A stretch of DNA of 64,000 bases from contig NC_092562.1 in NCBI RefSeq assembly GCF_037975245.1, forward strand, positions 2,391,001-2,455,000, given 5' to 3'. Made by a program: the position numbers and the translations under genes. This DNA comes from Apostichopus japonicus (taxonomy: Eukaryota > Echinodermata > Holothuroidea > Aspidochirotida > Stichopodidae). The notes beneath the pieces are model-generated. The model made no database searches, was not told the DNA's origin, and saw nothing but the letters and a program-made list of their open reading frames with translations. Below are positions 12,251 through 39,643 of the stretch, piece after piece; position 1 is the first letter of the stretch, and every line of letters starts with the position of its first letter.

Positions 12251-14459
12251 TTAACCTATTTACTAACCAAAAACAACAATATCACCCTAAACATATGTAG
12301 ATATGTTGTATCCATTTAACTCAATGATAATATTGATTTAATAAACCCATATCTTCCTTAATTAGACTGTGATACCTATTATTTAACATTTAACCTTCCA
12401 AAATTACAAACAAGACCAATAGACCACATGAATATTCATGACATGACTGGCTATGTAGCTATGCGTGCAAAGCTTACCACGGAGGAGTATAAAGGCCATT
12501 CACGTAACAGTATACCATTCACCTCACAGTTTCTTGTATGAGTTTAAAAAAAGTAAATACACTGTCTTGCCACCTCTAAATTTTATTTCAATCCACTCAT
12601 TCGAATTATCCAGAAATGCATCTGCAGCTGAGCTTTCAACCTGAGACCACGAAGATAAAATTTTACTTATTGAGCCTCAACTTTACTGCTTTTCATTTTA
12701 TTGTATTTTTTATATTAAATGTATATGGTACACAACCAGCACAGTACCGCAATGCCTGTTCCGCTGTTTGAGTCATTGCTTCAGGGGACATCTCTAAGGT
12801 TGTTGCTGGCATGTCACTTTCCAACAAGGTTGCTAATAGGGAGGAAAACATCCAGGGCATGCTGTAAAAGGAATATTTCTTCTTCTGCTTCCCTCTGAAT
12901 ATCGCCCTCAGTTAGGAGTTGCTGCCATCTTCTTAACGATTTGTCCATTTACCTCACTTGTGGCATTCATGCCACATTTCCCTTCACTTTGTCTGAAAAT
13001 GTGGTCCCTCTTAATTTCTTGGTAATCGACGACGATTGTTGACTATTCACTTTTCTCGATCATAGGTGAATGACACATTGATGTGAATGAGGTCTTCAGT
13101 TTGAAGAGGTCATCTTCAAATATATAGCAGATGGCAGCTTAAAAAATCTAACGCAAGCACTGAAGCATCAGCCTTCCTAAGCCTCTTTGCGGGGTACTGC
13201 ATTCCTGTAAATGAACGAGTTATGACAATTTTCAAAGAACAGGCTATTTGTCACAATATCACGGATACATGACATAAATTGTGTTTTTTGTAACTAATGA
13301 GAAGTGTATTTCTCTCCAGCTTTGGTTTTAAAAGATTCTTCAGTATTTTACAACTTTGAAAGAAAATTCATATTCAAAAGTATTAATTTGTTAGTCTTTG
13401 GGCCTAAGCGGTACTTTTTCCTCATGGTTTGGCTGATATAAGGAAGCACCTCCTACCCATGATTCCACATCCCAGTGCTCAGTGCAATTTTTGAATTTTT
13501 TGATTTATTTCTTTTATCAAATCATATTCTTCCTGATTGCAAAATTGTAGAGAACAATAAATATAACTATATAAATAGTATAAGGGGTGCTATGAGGTTC
13601 TCTCCCTATGATTTCACAACCCAGTGCACTTTGTGACGTTTACTGTGAGTTTCAGGTGCTGAATGACAGGCACACGTATAGCCATCAACTTGGAAACATG
13701 TTGCAGATATGATGATAACCAAAATGCACTTCATTTGCTGGAAAGCGATATTTGGTTATCGTTTAACTTATGTATTAATTAAACTGTAAATTTGGAATTA
13801 TATTAATACAAGGAAACTCTTCATGCCACGGCATATAGACTACCAGATAAACAGAAATATCCCATCTACATTTTCTATCAAGCCAGGTTTAATTAACACC
13901 AATTACAATGTATTTACACATTTAAATAAACTTGTTAAATATTGTTTCTTCGAAGAAAAAAATATTGTTTTTATTATTGTCATATTTCTCACATTTTATC
14001 TTACATTTTATTTTCCAAGAAAATCTTTGGATATTAAATGCAAAATTATCAAGTTGAAAATTATATTTTAGAAGTAATGCTTATGTTTTTACAAAGTAAA
14101 TATTTTTATTTGATATTGCATTTGTATAAAGTGTAATTGTATATTTAACATTTCGGTAAGTCATTAATTTTCTTTTGATATGCAAATGACCCACTTGTCA
14201 GTTGTAGCTATAGTCATTTCATAGTCGCAGTATACTCTTCGTTGTCACTTTGTTACATACCCGATTTACTTGCAAGGCCATTTTGTATACTCTGTTTTTG
14301 GCCAAACCTACTTGCATTTCTTGGAAAAGAAGATATTTGTGTTTCAATAAAAATGAAACAGTGAGCACAAACCATGTTTAAAATGTATGTCAATGCTGTC
14401 TCTCATTATCATGAATATTAACCTATTAAGCATGACAATTACATTCAATGCGATCAAAA

Positions 14460-14870
14460 CTAACAACCGTTTATTGATACTTGTCCATGAGAGAATGACT
14501 TATTATTGTGGATTCAACAAAACTGAAACAGCAGTGAAATAAGTATAGGACAAATCAAGGGCGATATTAACATTTGAAGTACCTGTCTTGCATAATCTAC
14601 GTTTCATTGGATGGAGGTTACATTGAAAGAATTTGATTAAAGTTAATTTGAATTAAAATTAGATTAAATTCAATGAGATAAATACTAATGTGTGTTTATT
14701 GATACTTTTTCCAGAGAATGACTTGTTCTTTTGGATTCAATATAAATAAAACAGCAGTGAAACATTTCAACGGCGATATTAATATTTCAAGTACTTGTCT
14801 AAATAGGTTATGTTTTATTGAATTGAGGTCACATTGAACGAGAACTTTGAGAACGCTAAAATATATTAGC
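14460..14870 (+). repeat. Diverged direct duplication, ~225-bp spacing
   Basis: Segments 14460-14640 and 14690-14850 share TTTATTGATACTT, AGAGAATGACTT, AACAGCAGTGAAA, GGCGATATTAA and GAGGT-ACATTGAA. Same pair at 36655-36840 and 36888-37050 in the gene 2 spacer. Function unknown. Confidence 0.7.
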
Positions 14871-15408
14871 ACATAATGGTACATCTTAAAAAAAGTCTAT
14901 TGTAAATGAACAGGAGTTCATTATGTATGCAACTAAATCAGCTAAAGTCAATTTGTTGTTAATTGTCATGCGTTTACGTGTATATTTGAACTGTTGAATG
15001 ACATATTTTAGTTACATTCGATTTACATAACGTAACTGCACCGAATGAATGTTCATAAACCTCACCATTGTTGAATCATAGTTTATGCCAGACCGAAGAT
15101 GTTATGTACAGGACTTCAGTGTAATTTGACATCACTGAATTGAAGTCGATTGAAATGATCTCCGTGGACAGTAGCATTCTTATCACCAACAAATTTGCAA
15201 ACACTGGAAGTTAATGTTTGTTCATTCATACTAAGTCAAGATTCCTAAATCCTATTGGTCCATTCAGGTCAGCTGACCGTGGTTAATCCTGTGAGTAACG
15301 CACGGTAAAATTACGGGGCATCACTTTAATAAATCTTTGGTTATATGTCACCAAAAATGTTTTGTTTTATGTTTTTTCCCTCACGCAAATGGTAGTGGAT
15401 GAATGAAC

Positions 15409-15574
15409 GGGGTTAATCAACGGTCTAGCGTGCGTTACTCACATGATTAATGCACTGCGGGTGTTAATGCTATCGCTGGTTGCACTCGGGCTCCGCCCTC
15501 GTGCATCGCTTGCATTATCCCCCGATCGTGCATTAATCCTGTGAGTAACGCACGCTAGACCGTTGATTAACCCC
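15409..15574. mobile_element. Foldback MITE, 166 bp, first copy
   Basis: Inverted arms of about 45-50 bp begin GGGGTTAATCAACGGTCTAG and end with its complement. The arms include GCGTGCGTTACTCACA. The centre is GC-rich. No clear target duplication. Identical copies lie at 15904-16069 (tandem duplication) and, nearly identical, at 37598-37763 in the gene 2 spacer. Confidence 0.75.
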
Positions 15575-15903
15575 TTATTTATGCCAGACCTTAGGTGTTA
15601 TGTACAGTACTTCAGTGTGATTTGACATCACTGAATTGAAGTCGATTGAAATGATCTCCGTGACAGTAGCATTCTTATCACCAACAAATTTGCAAACACT
15701 GGAAGTTAATGTTTGTTCATTCATACTAAGTCAAGATTCCTAAATCCTATTGGTCCATTCAGGTCAGCTGACCGTGGTTAATCCTGTGAGTAACGCACGG
15801 TAAAATTACGGGGCATCACTTTAATAAATCTTTGGTTATATGTCACCAAAAATGTTTTGTTTTATGTTTTTTCCCTCACGCAAATGGTAGTGGATGAATG
15901 AAC

Positions 15904-16069
15904 GGGGTTAATCAACGGTCTAGCGTGCGTTACTCACATGATTAATGCACTGCGGGTGTTAATGCTATCGCTGGTTGCACTCGGGCTCCGCCCTCGTGCA
16001 TCGCTTGCATTATCCCCCGATCGTGCATTAATCCTGTGAGTAACGCACGCTAGACCGTTGATTAACCCC
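15904..16069. mobile_element. Foldback MITE, second copy
   Basis: Copy of the 15409-15574 element, carried along by the ~495-bp tandem duplication. Confidence 0.75.
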
Positions 16070-16620
16070 TTATTTATGCCAGACCTTAGGTGTTATGTAC
16101 AGTACTTCAGTGTGATTTGACATCACTGAATTGAAGTCGATTGAAATGATCTCCGTGACAGTAGCATTCTTATCACCAACAAATTTGCAAACACTGGAAG
16201 TAAATGTTTGTTAATAACAGAATGCTAAACATAGCGTTCACGCAATAAGATAACCCGTGATTGTCATCATGTCTCCTAAAGAATATTTTATATCAAGCAT
16301 TACAAGCAGACTAAGGTTTTCTTAATTTAAAATTCTTATATCCTACTTCTTAATCCTATTTCAGAACATCATACTTAAAATTACTGATATATGGTGTTCA
16401 TATTTTTGAAAAACATTCAATTTTGCCAATTTCTCTGGTTTAAAAGTTTAGATATGTAGTTATTCGAACACCTTACGTTTAAACATTACAACTGCAACTG
16501 GAGAATGTGTATCCTCGCTTCTCCCCTTCTCCAACCTGAACATCCCTCAATCAGTCGCTCACAGATTTGATGTTATATATCCTATATGCATGCACTAGGC
16601 CTACTTTTACAATCATCCAT

Positions 16621-16621
16621 G

Positions 16622-16666
<45 letters not shown>

Positions 16667-16676
16667 TATATATATA

Positions 16677-16734
<58 letters not shown>
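16621..16734. repeat. (AT)n microsatellite, gene 1 spacer
   Basis: About 114 bp of AT with a few interruptions. In the gene 2 spacer (38236-38250) it is collapsed to ATATATAAAA. Confidence 0.95.
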
Positions 16735-16736
<2 letters not shown>

Positions 16737-16823
16737 AACTACACAATTCAGTTAATATCGTAGAGAGACTGTAAATGACAAAAAATATACGCATTCTCAC
16801 TAAAATGACGTCACTCAATTTAG

Positions 16824-16891
16824 AGACGCTCAACGAAACCTTCTAGAGACGGTGTGATTTATTTCAGCAACTGTGAACATTTTCGTCAAGT
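16824..16891 (+). pseudogene. Relic of LRR exon 5 in the gene 1 spacer
   Basis: Begins after TTTAG like true exon 5 and shares AACCTTCTAGAGA, TTTCAGC, TGTGAACAT and CAAGTGTAA with it. It contains in-frame stops. Lies about 620 bp after the exon 4 relics, in the same order as in the genes. Confidence 0.7.
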
Positions 16892-18030
16892 GTAAATAAA
16901 ACCATGCTATTTGCAGAGGTCGTGGGAGAGTCGTTTCCGTTGTTCAGTGGAATGATGTAACCATATAAACAATACCCCCAAAAAAAATAAACGATAACGA
17001 TAAAGAACTATATATAAAATGTAAATTTCTAGATGAACGTGTTGTTAGTAGCCGTTTCCTTTCTTAGAGCAAGGTTGAATATGCGGACCCTCGAAATGAG
17101 TCTATCGACAATCTGGGCTGCACACGTTCTAGACTATTAATGTATATTATTATAGAAGCTCTTTACTATTGTTGGCTTCCCGGTGACTTCCAGATAACAA
17201 CAGTTTGCATTTGACGTGTTGTGTACCAAAAGTGAAATTGTAGCAAAGATATTAGGTCATTTTTTTATCGACTAGCAAGTTTTTTTGATGTAGTCTTTAA
17301 AATGTACATCATAATTTCATGAAAATTGGAAGTGCCTTAATTTAACAACATATTAATGCCCTACTGTCATTGTGGGCAATAATAACGTCTCATCCCCTTA
17401 CTCTCAGGCAGTTTCATTTCGTTTCATTTTCTCGTAGTCTTAACATGTAGCACTTGTATTAGGTACCTGCCAGAATGTTTTTCTTTCTTTTGCACGCAAT
17501 TATTCAAAACTGACTTTATTGTAAGTAAACTTGATTGTTCATCGATTCAATGCTGTTAAATTAGTGTTTGCAGCAACGTACATAATAAAATGACAACGTA
17601 ATTGTTGTAACCAGTATTGCACTCTCATTATGTGTGTAATGGATTGGATTGTACTGGACTGGACATTGCAACATTCAGCAAAGTGAAAGTCTGATGATAA
17701 AACATTTCATCATTAAATGTAACCGCAGCCATAAAACCAGAAATTACTCTCGGATAAAATAAAACATTAGAAAATTTCTCTTGATGCACGAACTGTATAT
17801 TCCTGTCATATACCTGTCATAATAAATACTCTCCTTATTGTCCTCATTAACGCGCAAATATCACTCCACTCATTTCCTTAATTTCGGTTTCATAGCATAA
17901 TTGTGTTTATATTCTTACGGCTGTGTTCTTTGTTGACGCGAAACTATTCAGTATAACATATCAATACAAGTGCTTGTGAATTATGTCAATCACTGCACGT
18001 ATTACACTAGGCCACTTTGGCGATGAAGAA

Positions 18031-18040
18031 ATATATGTAA
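18031..18040 (+). promoter_or_regulatory. TATA-like element upstream of gene 2
   Basis: An ATATATGTAA stretch lies 66-75 bp before the gene 2 ATG. The counterpart in gene 3 (40251-40260) is TATATGAAAT. The flanks are conserved between the copies. Position would suit a start site some 30 bp downstream, but AT-rich context makes chance likely. Confidence 0.3.
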
Positions 18041-18105
18041 TAACTATTATTAATATCGCTTGTCAACTACAAGCAGAGTCAATTTGAGTTTTTCTTTTCG
18101 TCGCA

Positions 18106-33147
<15,042 letters not shown>

Positions 33148-33358
33148 CACCATGTCATCTTGCTCTGTGGGAAGAGGAGGGAGAGCTGGCCACGGTCTTG
33201 TTCTGCTGCTTCTGATGAGGTTCATTGTCGGAGAACTATAGTAATGCAAGATAATTTATGTATGTATTTTAGTTCCTCCTGCAAGCAGGAACTCGCGTCT
33301 GACTCAGGCGAATCGTTCCCAACGCCCTCTATTATTTGCCCGTATATAGCCGATTACT

Positions 33359-33494
33359 CATGGGGCTTTCCCTTGTTCTTACCGCGTGCGCAGTAGTTAT
33401 TCTTTGTGTTGTCAAGGCCGAAGGAGATGTACTGTTGAAGAAAAAACAGTTACCTTTTCCTTTGTGAATACCCGAGATTCGGCCCTTTTCCCGG
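33359..33494 (+). pseudogene. Orphan signal-peptide exon, gene 2 spacer (frameshifted)
   Basis: Same as the gene 1 spacer copy, with the same short A-run; the ATG context is ATGGGG instead of ATGGAG. Confidence 0.4.
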
Positions 33495-34359
33495 TAAGTT
33501 ATGCAAAACGAATCTCCATTGTGTTCCTCGTATATTGTACGGAATATTAGGGCATTTATGCTAGAAAAAATGACTTTTTAGTCGATTTGCGCATCGTTTT
33601 GGCGATTTGTGATAGTTTTCTCGTGTACATCCATCACTTAGCTCTCCAAAATTGTATCATACAGTTGTGGCACTTACTGCCAATTTTGAGAGTCTGATGT
33701 CAAAATTTATCATTGCGTGGGCCGTTACCATGGTAATTTCACGATTGGTAAAGGTTTGGCGCCATTTGTTGGTAATAACGGCGAAACCAGTATAGCCTAC
33801 TTTATGCAGGAATCGGTTTCACGGTGCAATGATACACTGTGCTGCCAGTGGTAGTGCTGTACTGTGGTAGGTCAAGGACTAAGGTTAACTCTAACATTTA
33901 AGTTGTTACAGCATTTCATCCGTAATTCTGAATTTTTGGTAATTTTTACCGGGAATTATTCTCAATTATTCCAGGAAAGTCTCAATCGAGAGAATGTGTT
34001 ACCGCTTGGCCCCGTAGTCAAGACTCAAGTGTATACGTAGCTATAGCACCAGACCTAGATAAATTAGCCAAATAAATAGCCTTCTGTTTTCTGATTTAAT
34101 TGTTGCTTTCTGAGCTTCATTGCATAGCCAAACGTCAAGTACCTTCAGCCTTACAACAGCACATCAAGGCCCCAGTGGTAGCGTTACTAACCTGGGAATC
34201 GTTACCAAGTTAACTGGAGACTCCAGCCAGGATACGAGTGGAAACAAGAAAAACCTGCGCACAAGCATTTTATTTTTTATTGTTAATTGGCTGATTTTAA
34301 AAAGAACTAATCCATTTCCTAATTGTACGTCTCACTCTGGTATATTAACAACTCAATAG

Positions 34360-35530
34360 TAAAATACAACATCTGAAGTACAAGAAGCTGAAAAGAAGTC
34401 GGCCGGTCACTAAGCTACGGTACACTTGGACGGAGACAGCAACAGATGAGCTGCGAGCCACCCTGGATACCACCGACTGGGATCTATTGTTCTCATCAGC
34501 TAATTCACTTGACGAGGCGACGGACATTGTCACTAGCTATGTTAACTTCTTTGTCAAAACAATCATCTCTCTTCAGACATACAAAATCTATGCGAATAAT
34601 AAGCCGTGGGTCACAAAGAACTTAAAGATTTACTCAACGAAAAGGATGAAGCTCTGATGGAGGTAACAAAACACGAGTAAAAGAGGAACAGAAGTGCATC
34701 AAACGTTAAGTCGAAGTATGTCAAAAAACATAAAAAGACAAATTAGAAAGAAACTTTGCTGAAAATAATTCTGCTGGTGCATGGAAAACAATGCAAATGC
34801 TGACTGGATACAGACAGAATTCGGTGACCCCCGGGTCAGAGGTCACACAAACTTTCGTGGAAGAGTTTAATGAAGTTTAGAACTTTACAACTGAGAACAA
34901 TGTAGCTATGAGTGGATTGATTGGCGAATTAATAAAAAATGAGTTTTAACAATGAGATTTGCGTTTCTAAATATGAAGTTAGGTTAGTGTTTGGATCATT
35001 GAAAACCAACAAAGCACAATGCCCTGATGATTTGTATAATGAGATCCTTAAACTATGCAAAACTACTGAACTGGCTGGGATATTCACAAAACTCTTTCAT
35101 TGTTCTTTAGACATCAGCTCGATTCCACGACTGTGGAAAACGTAATTAGTTATACCCGTCTCAGATAAAATGAATACAACTGAGCCTAATGACTTTTCGG
35201 CCCGTCTCACTTAGCGGTAACGTCATGAAATGTTTGGAAAGAAACGCCTTCTCAGTATTACAGAACAGTTCATTGACACCATGCAGTTCGCTTATAGGGC
35301 AGGGGGGGGGGCTCAAGTATATGATGCGGTGGTGACATATCTGCAAAAACTTTACTCTCATTTATATAAAGGTAGAAAGTATGTGAGATCTAAACTTTTC
35401 TAGTGCATTGAACACAAATGTTAAACACTTACAGCTAAATTAATCGCATACGAAATACCCTATGGATTCATGACTTCAGAGGGTGAAGATAGGTGATGTC
35501 TACTCAGGGGAAATGATTTAAAGTGCAGAG
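34360..35530 (+). mobile_element. Decayed LINE fragment, gene 2 spacer
   Basis: Same insertion as at 10940. It keeps the segment 34939-35145 (VFGSLKTNKAQCPDDLYNEI, then AGIFTKLFHCSLD, PRLWKT), which is reverse-transcriptase-like, but loses everything after 35528, where a deletion joins it to sequence matching 13355. Confidence 0.75.
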
Positions 35531-37315
35531 AGTTTGAAAGAAAATTCATATTCTGAAGTATTAATTTGTTAGTCTTTCGGCCTAAGCGGTACTTTTCCGT
35601 CATGGTTTGGCTGATGCAAGGAAGCACCTCCTACCCATGATTCCACATCCCAGTGCTCAGTGCAAACTTTGAATTTTTTGATTTATTTCTTTTATCAAAT
35701 CATATGCTTCCTGATTGCAAAATTGTAGAGAACAATAACACATACAATAAATATAACTATATAAATAGTATAAGGGGTGCTATGAGGTTCTCTCCCTATG
35801 AGTTCACAACCCAGTGCACTTTGTGACGTTTACTGTGAGTTTCAGGTGCTGAATGACAGACACACGTATAGCCATCAACTTGGAAACATGTTGCAGATAT
35901 GATGATAACCAAAATGCACTTCATTTGCTGGAAAGCGATATTTGGTTATCGTTTAACTTATGTATTAATTAAACTGTAAATTTGGAATTATATTAATACA
36001 AGGAAACTCTTCATGCCACGGCATATAGACTACCAGATAAACAGAAATATCCCATCTACATTTTCTATCAAGCCAGGTTTAATTAACACCAATTACAATG
36101 TATGTACACATTTAAATAAACTTGTTAAATATTGTTTCTTCGAAGAAAAAAATATTGTTTTTATTATTGTCATATATCTCACATTTTATCTTACATTTTA
36201 TTTTCCAAGAAAATCTTTGGATATTAAATGCAAAATTATCAAGTTGAAAATTATATTTTAGAAGTAATGCTTATGTTTTTACAAAGTAAATATTTTTATT
36301 TGATTTTGCATTTGTATAAAGTGTAATTGTATATTTAACATTTCGGTAAGTCATTAATTTTCTTTTGATATGCAAATGACCCACTTGTCAGTTGTAGCTA
36401 TAGTCATTTCATAGTCGCAGTATACTCTTCGTTGTCACTTTGTTACATGCCCGATTTACTTGCAAGGCCATTTTGTATACTCTATTTTTGGCCAAACCTA
36501 CTTGCATTTCTTGGAAAAGAAGATATTTGTGTTTCAATAAAAATGAAACAGTGAGCACAAACCATGTTTAAAATTTATGTCAATGCTGTCTCTCATTATC
36601 ATGAATATTAACCTATTAAGCATGACAATTACATTCAATGCGATCAAAACTAACAACCGTTTATTGATACTTGTCCATGAGAGAATGACTTATTCTTGTG
36701 GATTCTACAAAACTGAAACAGCAGTGAAATAAGTATAGGACAAATCAAGGGCGATATTAACATTTGAAGTACCTGTCTTGCATAATCTATGTTTCATTGG
36801 ATAGAGGTTACATTGAAAGAATTTGATTAAAGTTAATTTGAATTAAAATTAGATTAAATTCAATGAGATAAATACTAATGTGTGTTTATTGATACTTTTT
36901 CCAGAGAATGACTTGTTCTTTTGGATTCAATATAAATAAAACAGCAGTGAAACATTTCAACGGCGATATTAGTATTTCAAGTACCTGTCTAAATAGGTTA
37001 TGTTTTATTGGATTGAGGTCACATTGAACGAGAATTTTGAGAACGCTAAAATATATTAGCACGTAATGGTACATGTTAAAGAAGTCTATTGTAAATGAAC
37101 AGGAGTTCATTATGTATGCAACTAAATCAGCTAAAGTCAATTTGTTGTTAATTGCCATTGCGTTTACGTGTATATTTGAACTGTTGAATGACATATTTTA
37201 GTTACATTCGATTTACATAACGTAACTGCACCGAATGAATGTTCATAAACCTCACCATTGTTGAATCATAGTTTATGCCAGACCGAAGATGTTATGTACA
37301 GGACTTCAGTGTAAT

Positions 37316-37396
37316 TTGACATCACTGAATTGAAGTCGATTGAAATGATCTCCGTGGACAGTAGCATTCTTATCACCAACAAATTTGCAAACACTG
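37316..37396 (+). pseudogene. Relic of LRR exon 4 in the gene 2 spacer
   Basis: Single copy matching the first relic at 15126 including the extra G. Confidence 0.7.
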
Positions 37397-37597
37397 GAAG
37401 TTAATGTTTGTTCATTCATACTTAGTCAAGATTCCTAAATCCTATTGGTCCATTCAGGTCAGCTGACCGTGGTTAATCCTGTGAGTAACGCACGGTAAAA
37501 TTACGGGGCATCACTTTAATAAATCTTTGGTTATATGTCACCAAAAATGTTTTGTTTTATGTTTTTCCACCACACAAATGGTAGTGTATGAATGAAC

Positions 37598-37763
37598 GGG
37601 GTTAATCAACGGTCTAGCGTGCGTTACTCACATGATTAATGCACTTCGGGTGTTAATGCTATCGCTGGATGCACTCGGGCTCCGCCCTTGTGCATCGCTT
37701 GCATTATCCCCCGATCGTGCATTAATCCTGTGAGTAACGCACACTAGACCGTTGATTAACCCC
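37598..37763. mobile_element. Foldback MITE in the gene 2 spacer
   Basis: Single copy, orthologous to those at 15409 and 15904, with a few substitutions in the arms (CACTTCGGG for CACTGCGGG, ACACTAGACC for GCACGCTAGACC). Confidence 0.75.
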
Positions 37764-38340
37764 TTATTAATAACAGAATGCTAAACATAGCGTTCACGCA
37801 ATAAGATAACCCGTGATTGTGATCATGTCTCCTAAAGAATATTTTATATCAAGCATTACAAACAGTCTAAGGTCTTTTTTATTTAAAATTATTTTATCCT
37901 ACTTCTTAATCCTATTTCAGAACATCATACTTAGAACTACTGATATATGGTGTTAATATTTTTGAAAAACATTCAATTTTGCCATTTGTTCTGGTTTAAA
38001 AGTTTAAAAGTTTAGATATTTAGTTATTCGAACAACATTTACAGCCCATCTTTGCTTCTATTTATCAGTTGCTATTGAAACCTTACATTTTAACCGTACA
38101 CCGTAACTGCACCTGGAGAATGTGTATCCTCGCTTCTCCCTTCTCCAACCTGAACATTCCTCAATCATTCGCTGACAGCTTTGATGTTATATATCCTATA
38201 TGCATGCACTAAGCCTATTTTTACTAATCATCAATGATATATATAAAAAAAAAGAACACAATTCAGTTAATATCGTTCACGAGAGACTGTAAATGACAAA
38301 AATATACGAATTCTCCCAAAAATGATGTCACTCAATTTAG

Positions 38341-38413
38341 AGACGCTCAATGCAACCTTCTAGAGATGGTATTATCGATTTTCAGCAAGACCTGTGAACA
38401 TTTTTTGTCAAGT
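38341..38413 (+). pseudogene. Relic of LRR exon 5 in the gene 2 spacer
   Basis: Counterpart of 16824-16891. It retains TTTAG before and a good donor GTAAGT after, but the inside has indels relative to exon 5 and is not open. Confidence 0.65.
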
Positions 38414-38672
38414 GTAAGTCAAACCTTGCATTTTGCAGATGCGTAGAAGAGTCGTTTCCGTTGTTCAGAGGAATGATGTAACCATGTGACCATATAAACG
38501 GCAGCAAAACGATAACGATCAAACAATATGTAAAATATTAATTTCTATATGAATGTGTTGTTAGTAGCCGTTTCCTTCCTTAGAGCAAGGTTGACTATGC
38601 AGACCCTCGAAATGAGTCTATCGACAATCTGGGCTGTACACATTCTAGACTGTTTATGTGTATTATTATAGA

Positions 38673-38930
38673 CAGGTGCGTAGCCAATGGGGGCGAAGGG
38701 GGCGGCCGCCCCACCCGCCCCCCCCCCCCCCCCTTGAGCATATACTTACAAGGCCTTGGAAGTGCCATTTCCAGCGATCTGGGAGGCATTTTCAGCCAAA
38801 ATGTTCTTGCACTCGTAGCGCCAACAGGTGGCGCTACGCTTAGATTGTTTTCAATGCAGAATCTACGGCGATGATAATTTGCCTACATGTTAGCCCATCC
38901 TTTGGCAAATTCCTGGCTACTACGCGCCTG
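38673..38930. mobile_element. hAT-like MITE with 8-bp target duplication
   Basis: The terminal inverted repeats are CAGGTGCGTAGCCA and the complement of TGGCTACTACGCGCCTG. The flanking 8-bp direct repeat ATTATAGA is at 38665-38672 and 38931-38938. The paralogous spacer at ~17150 has a single ATTATAGA and no insert. Contains a C16-type homopolymer and a strong internal hairpin (38814-38838). No coding capacity. Confidence 0.85.
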
Positions 38931-39643
38931 ATTATAGAAGCTCTTTAGTATTAATGGCTATCGAATTCTTACCCGGTGACCAATTTAGCAAAACCCCTAC
39001 CTTCCGATGTGATTAAACCGTTCTATCTATACCTTATTGAAATGTTTTAAAAGGATAGCCTGCAGTAGGAAGATGTATTCTGATGATATGCAAGAGCAAG
39101 GTATTCTCAGCATCCGCAGGCTAGTGAATTTGCATTCAATTCCCAGTGGCTTCCAGATAACAACGTTTTTGGAGTTGACGTGTTTTGTACCAAAAGTGAA
39201 ACTGTAGCAAAGTATGAGGTCATTTTAATCGACGGGCAAGTTTGTCTAATGTAGTCTTTAAAATGTACATCCTAGGTTCATGAAAATTGGAAGTGCCTTA
39301 ATTTATTAACATATTAATGCCCTACTGTCACTGTGGGCAAAGATAACGTCTCACCCCTTACATGACATACTCAGGCAGTTTCATTTAGTTTCATTTTCTC
39401 ATTGTCTTAACATGTAGCACTCGTCTTCGGTACCCGTCAGAATGTTTTTTCTTGCGCACGCAATTAATCAAAACTGACTTTATTGTGAGTAAAATTAATT
39501 TTTTTTTCGATGCAATGTTGTGAAATTAGTGTTTGCAACAACGTACATAGTATAATGACAACGTAATTTTGTTTATAAGTGTTGCACTTGCCTAATTGAT
39601 TTTTCATTATGTGTGTATTGGATTGGATCGGATTGGACTGGAC

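Larger units (their letters stand above)
15126..16196 (+). pseudogene. Three relic copies of LRR exon 4 in the gene 1 spacer
   Basis: Relics at about 15126-15206, 15621-15701 and 16115-16196 align with exon 4 of genes 2 and 3 and its flanks: TTTGACA acceptor region, GAAATG, CTCCGTGACAG, CACCAACAA, and the intron start AATGTTTGTT. The donor GTAAGT has become GAAGTT. The first copy has an extra G (GTGGACA) that breaks the frame; the acceptor side carries a small insertion. Confidence 0.7.
15084..16205 (+). repeat. Tandem duplication, ~495-bp unit, 2.3 copies
   Basis: The sequence starting ATGCCAGACC recurs at 15084, 15581 and 16076. Each full unit holds a relic LRR exon 4 and a foldback MITE; the third copy stops shortly after the relic. 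The gene 2 spacer has only one unit (37276-37768). Confidence 0.85.
9477..18105. other. Spacer between genes 1 and 2
   Basis: Holds the orphan signal exon, LINE relic, direct duplication, 495-bp tandem repeat with MITEs and relic exon 4 copies, AT run and relic exon 5. I see no gene in 12250-13800: it is unique AT-rich sequence, deleted from the gene 2 spacer between points matching about 11659 and 13355. From 13360 to about 16200 it is nearly identical to the gene 2 spacer. The short open frame at 13823-14071 exists in both spacers but looks like AT-rich noise. Confidence 0.7.

Noticed and set aside
13823-14071. 82-codon open frame also present at 36013-36261
   Set aside because: Conserved only because the spacers are nearly identical. 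Lys/Ile/Phe-rich AT-biased composition and no splice or domain support.
16582-16833. Tyr-Ile repeat open frames here and at 21164-21433 and 43083-43329
   Set aside because: Translation of (AT)n microsatellites.
38595-38874. Overlapping Pro/Gly-rich open frames
   Set aside because: Arise from the poly-C/poly-G part of the hAT-like MITE.
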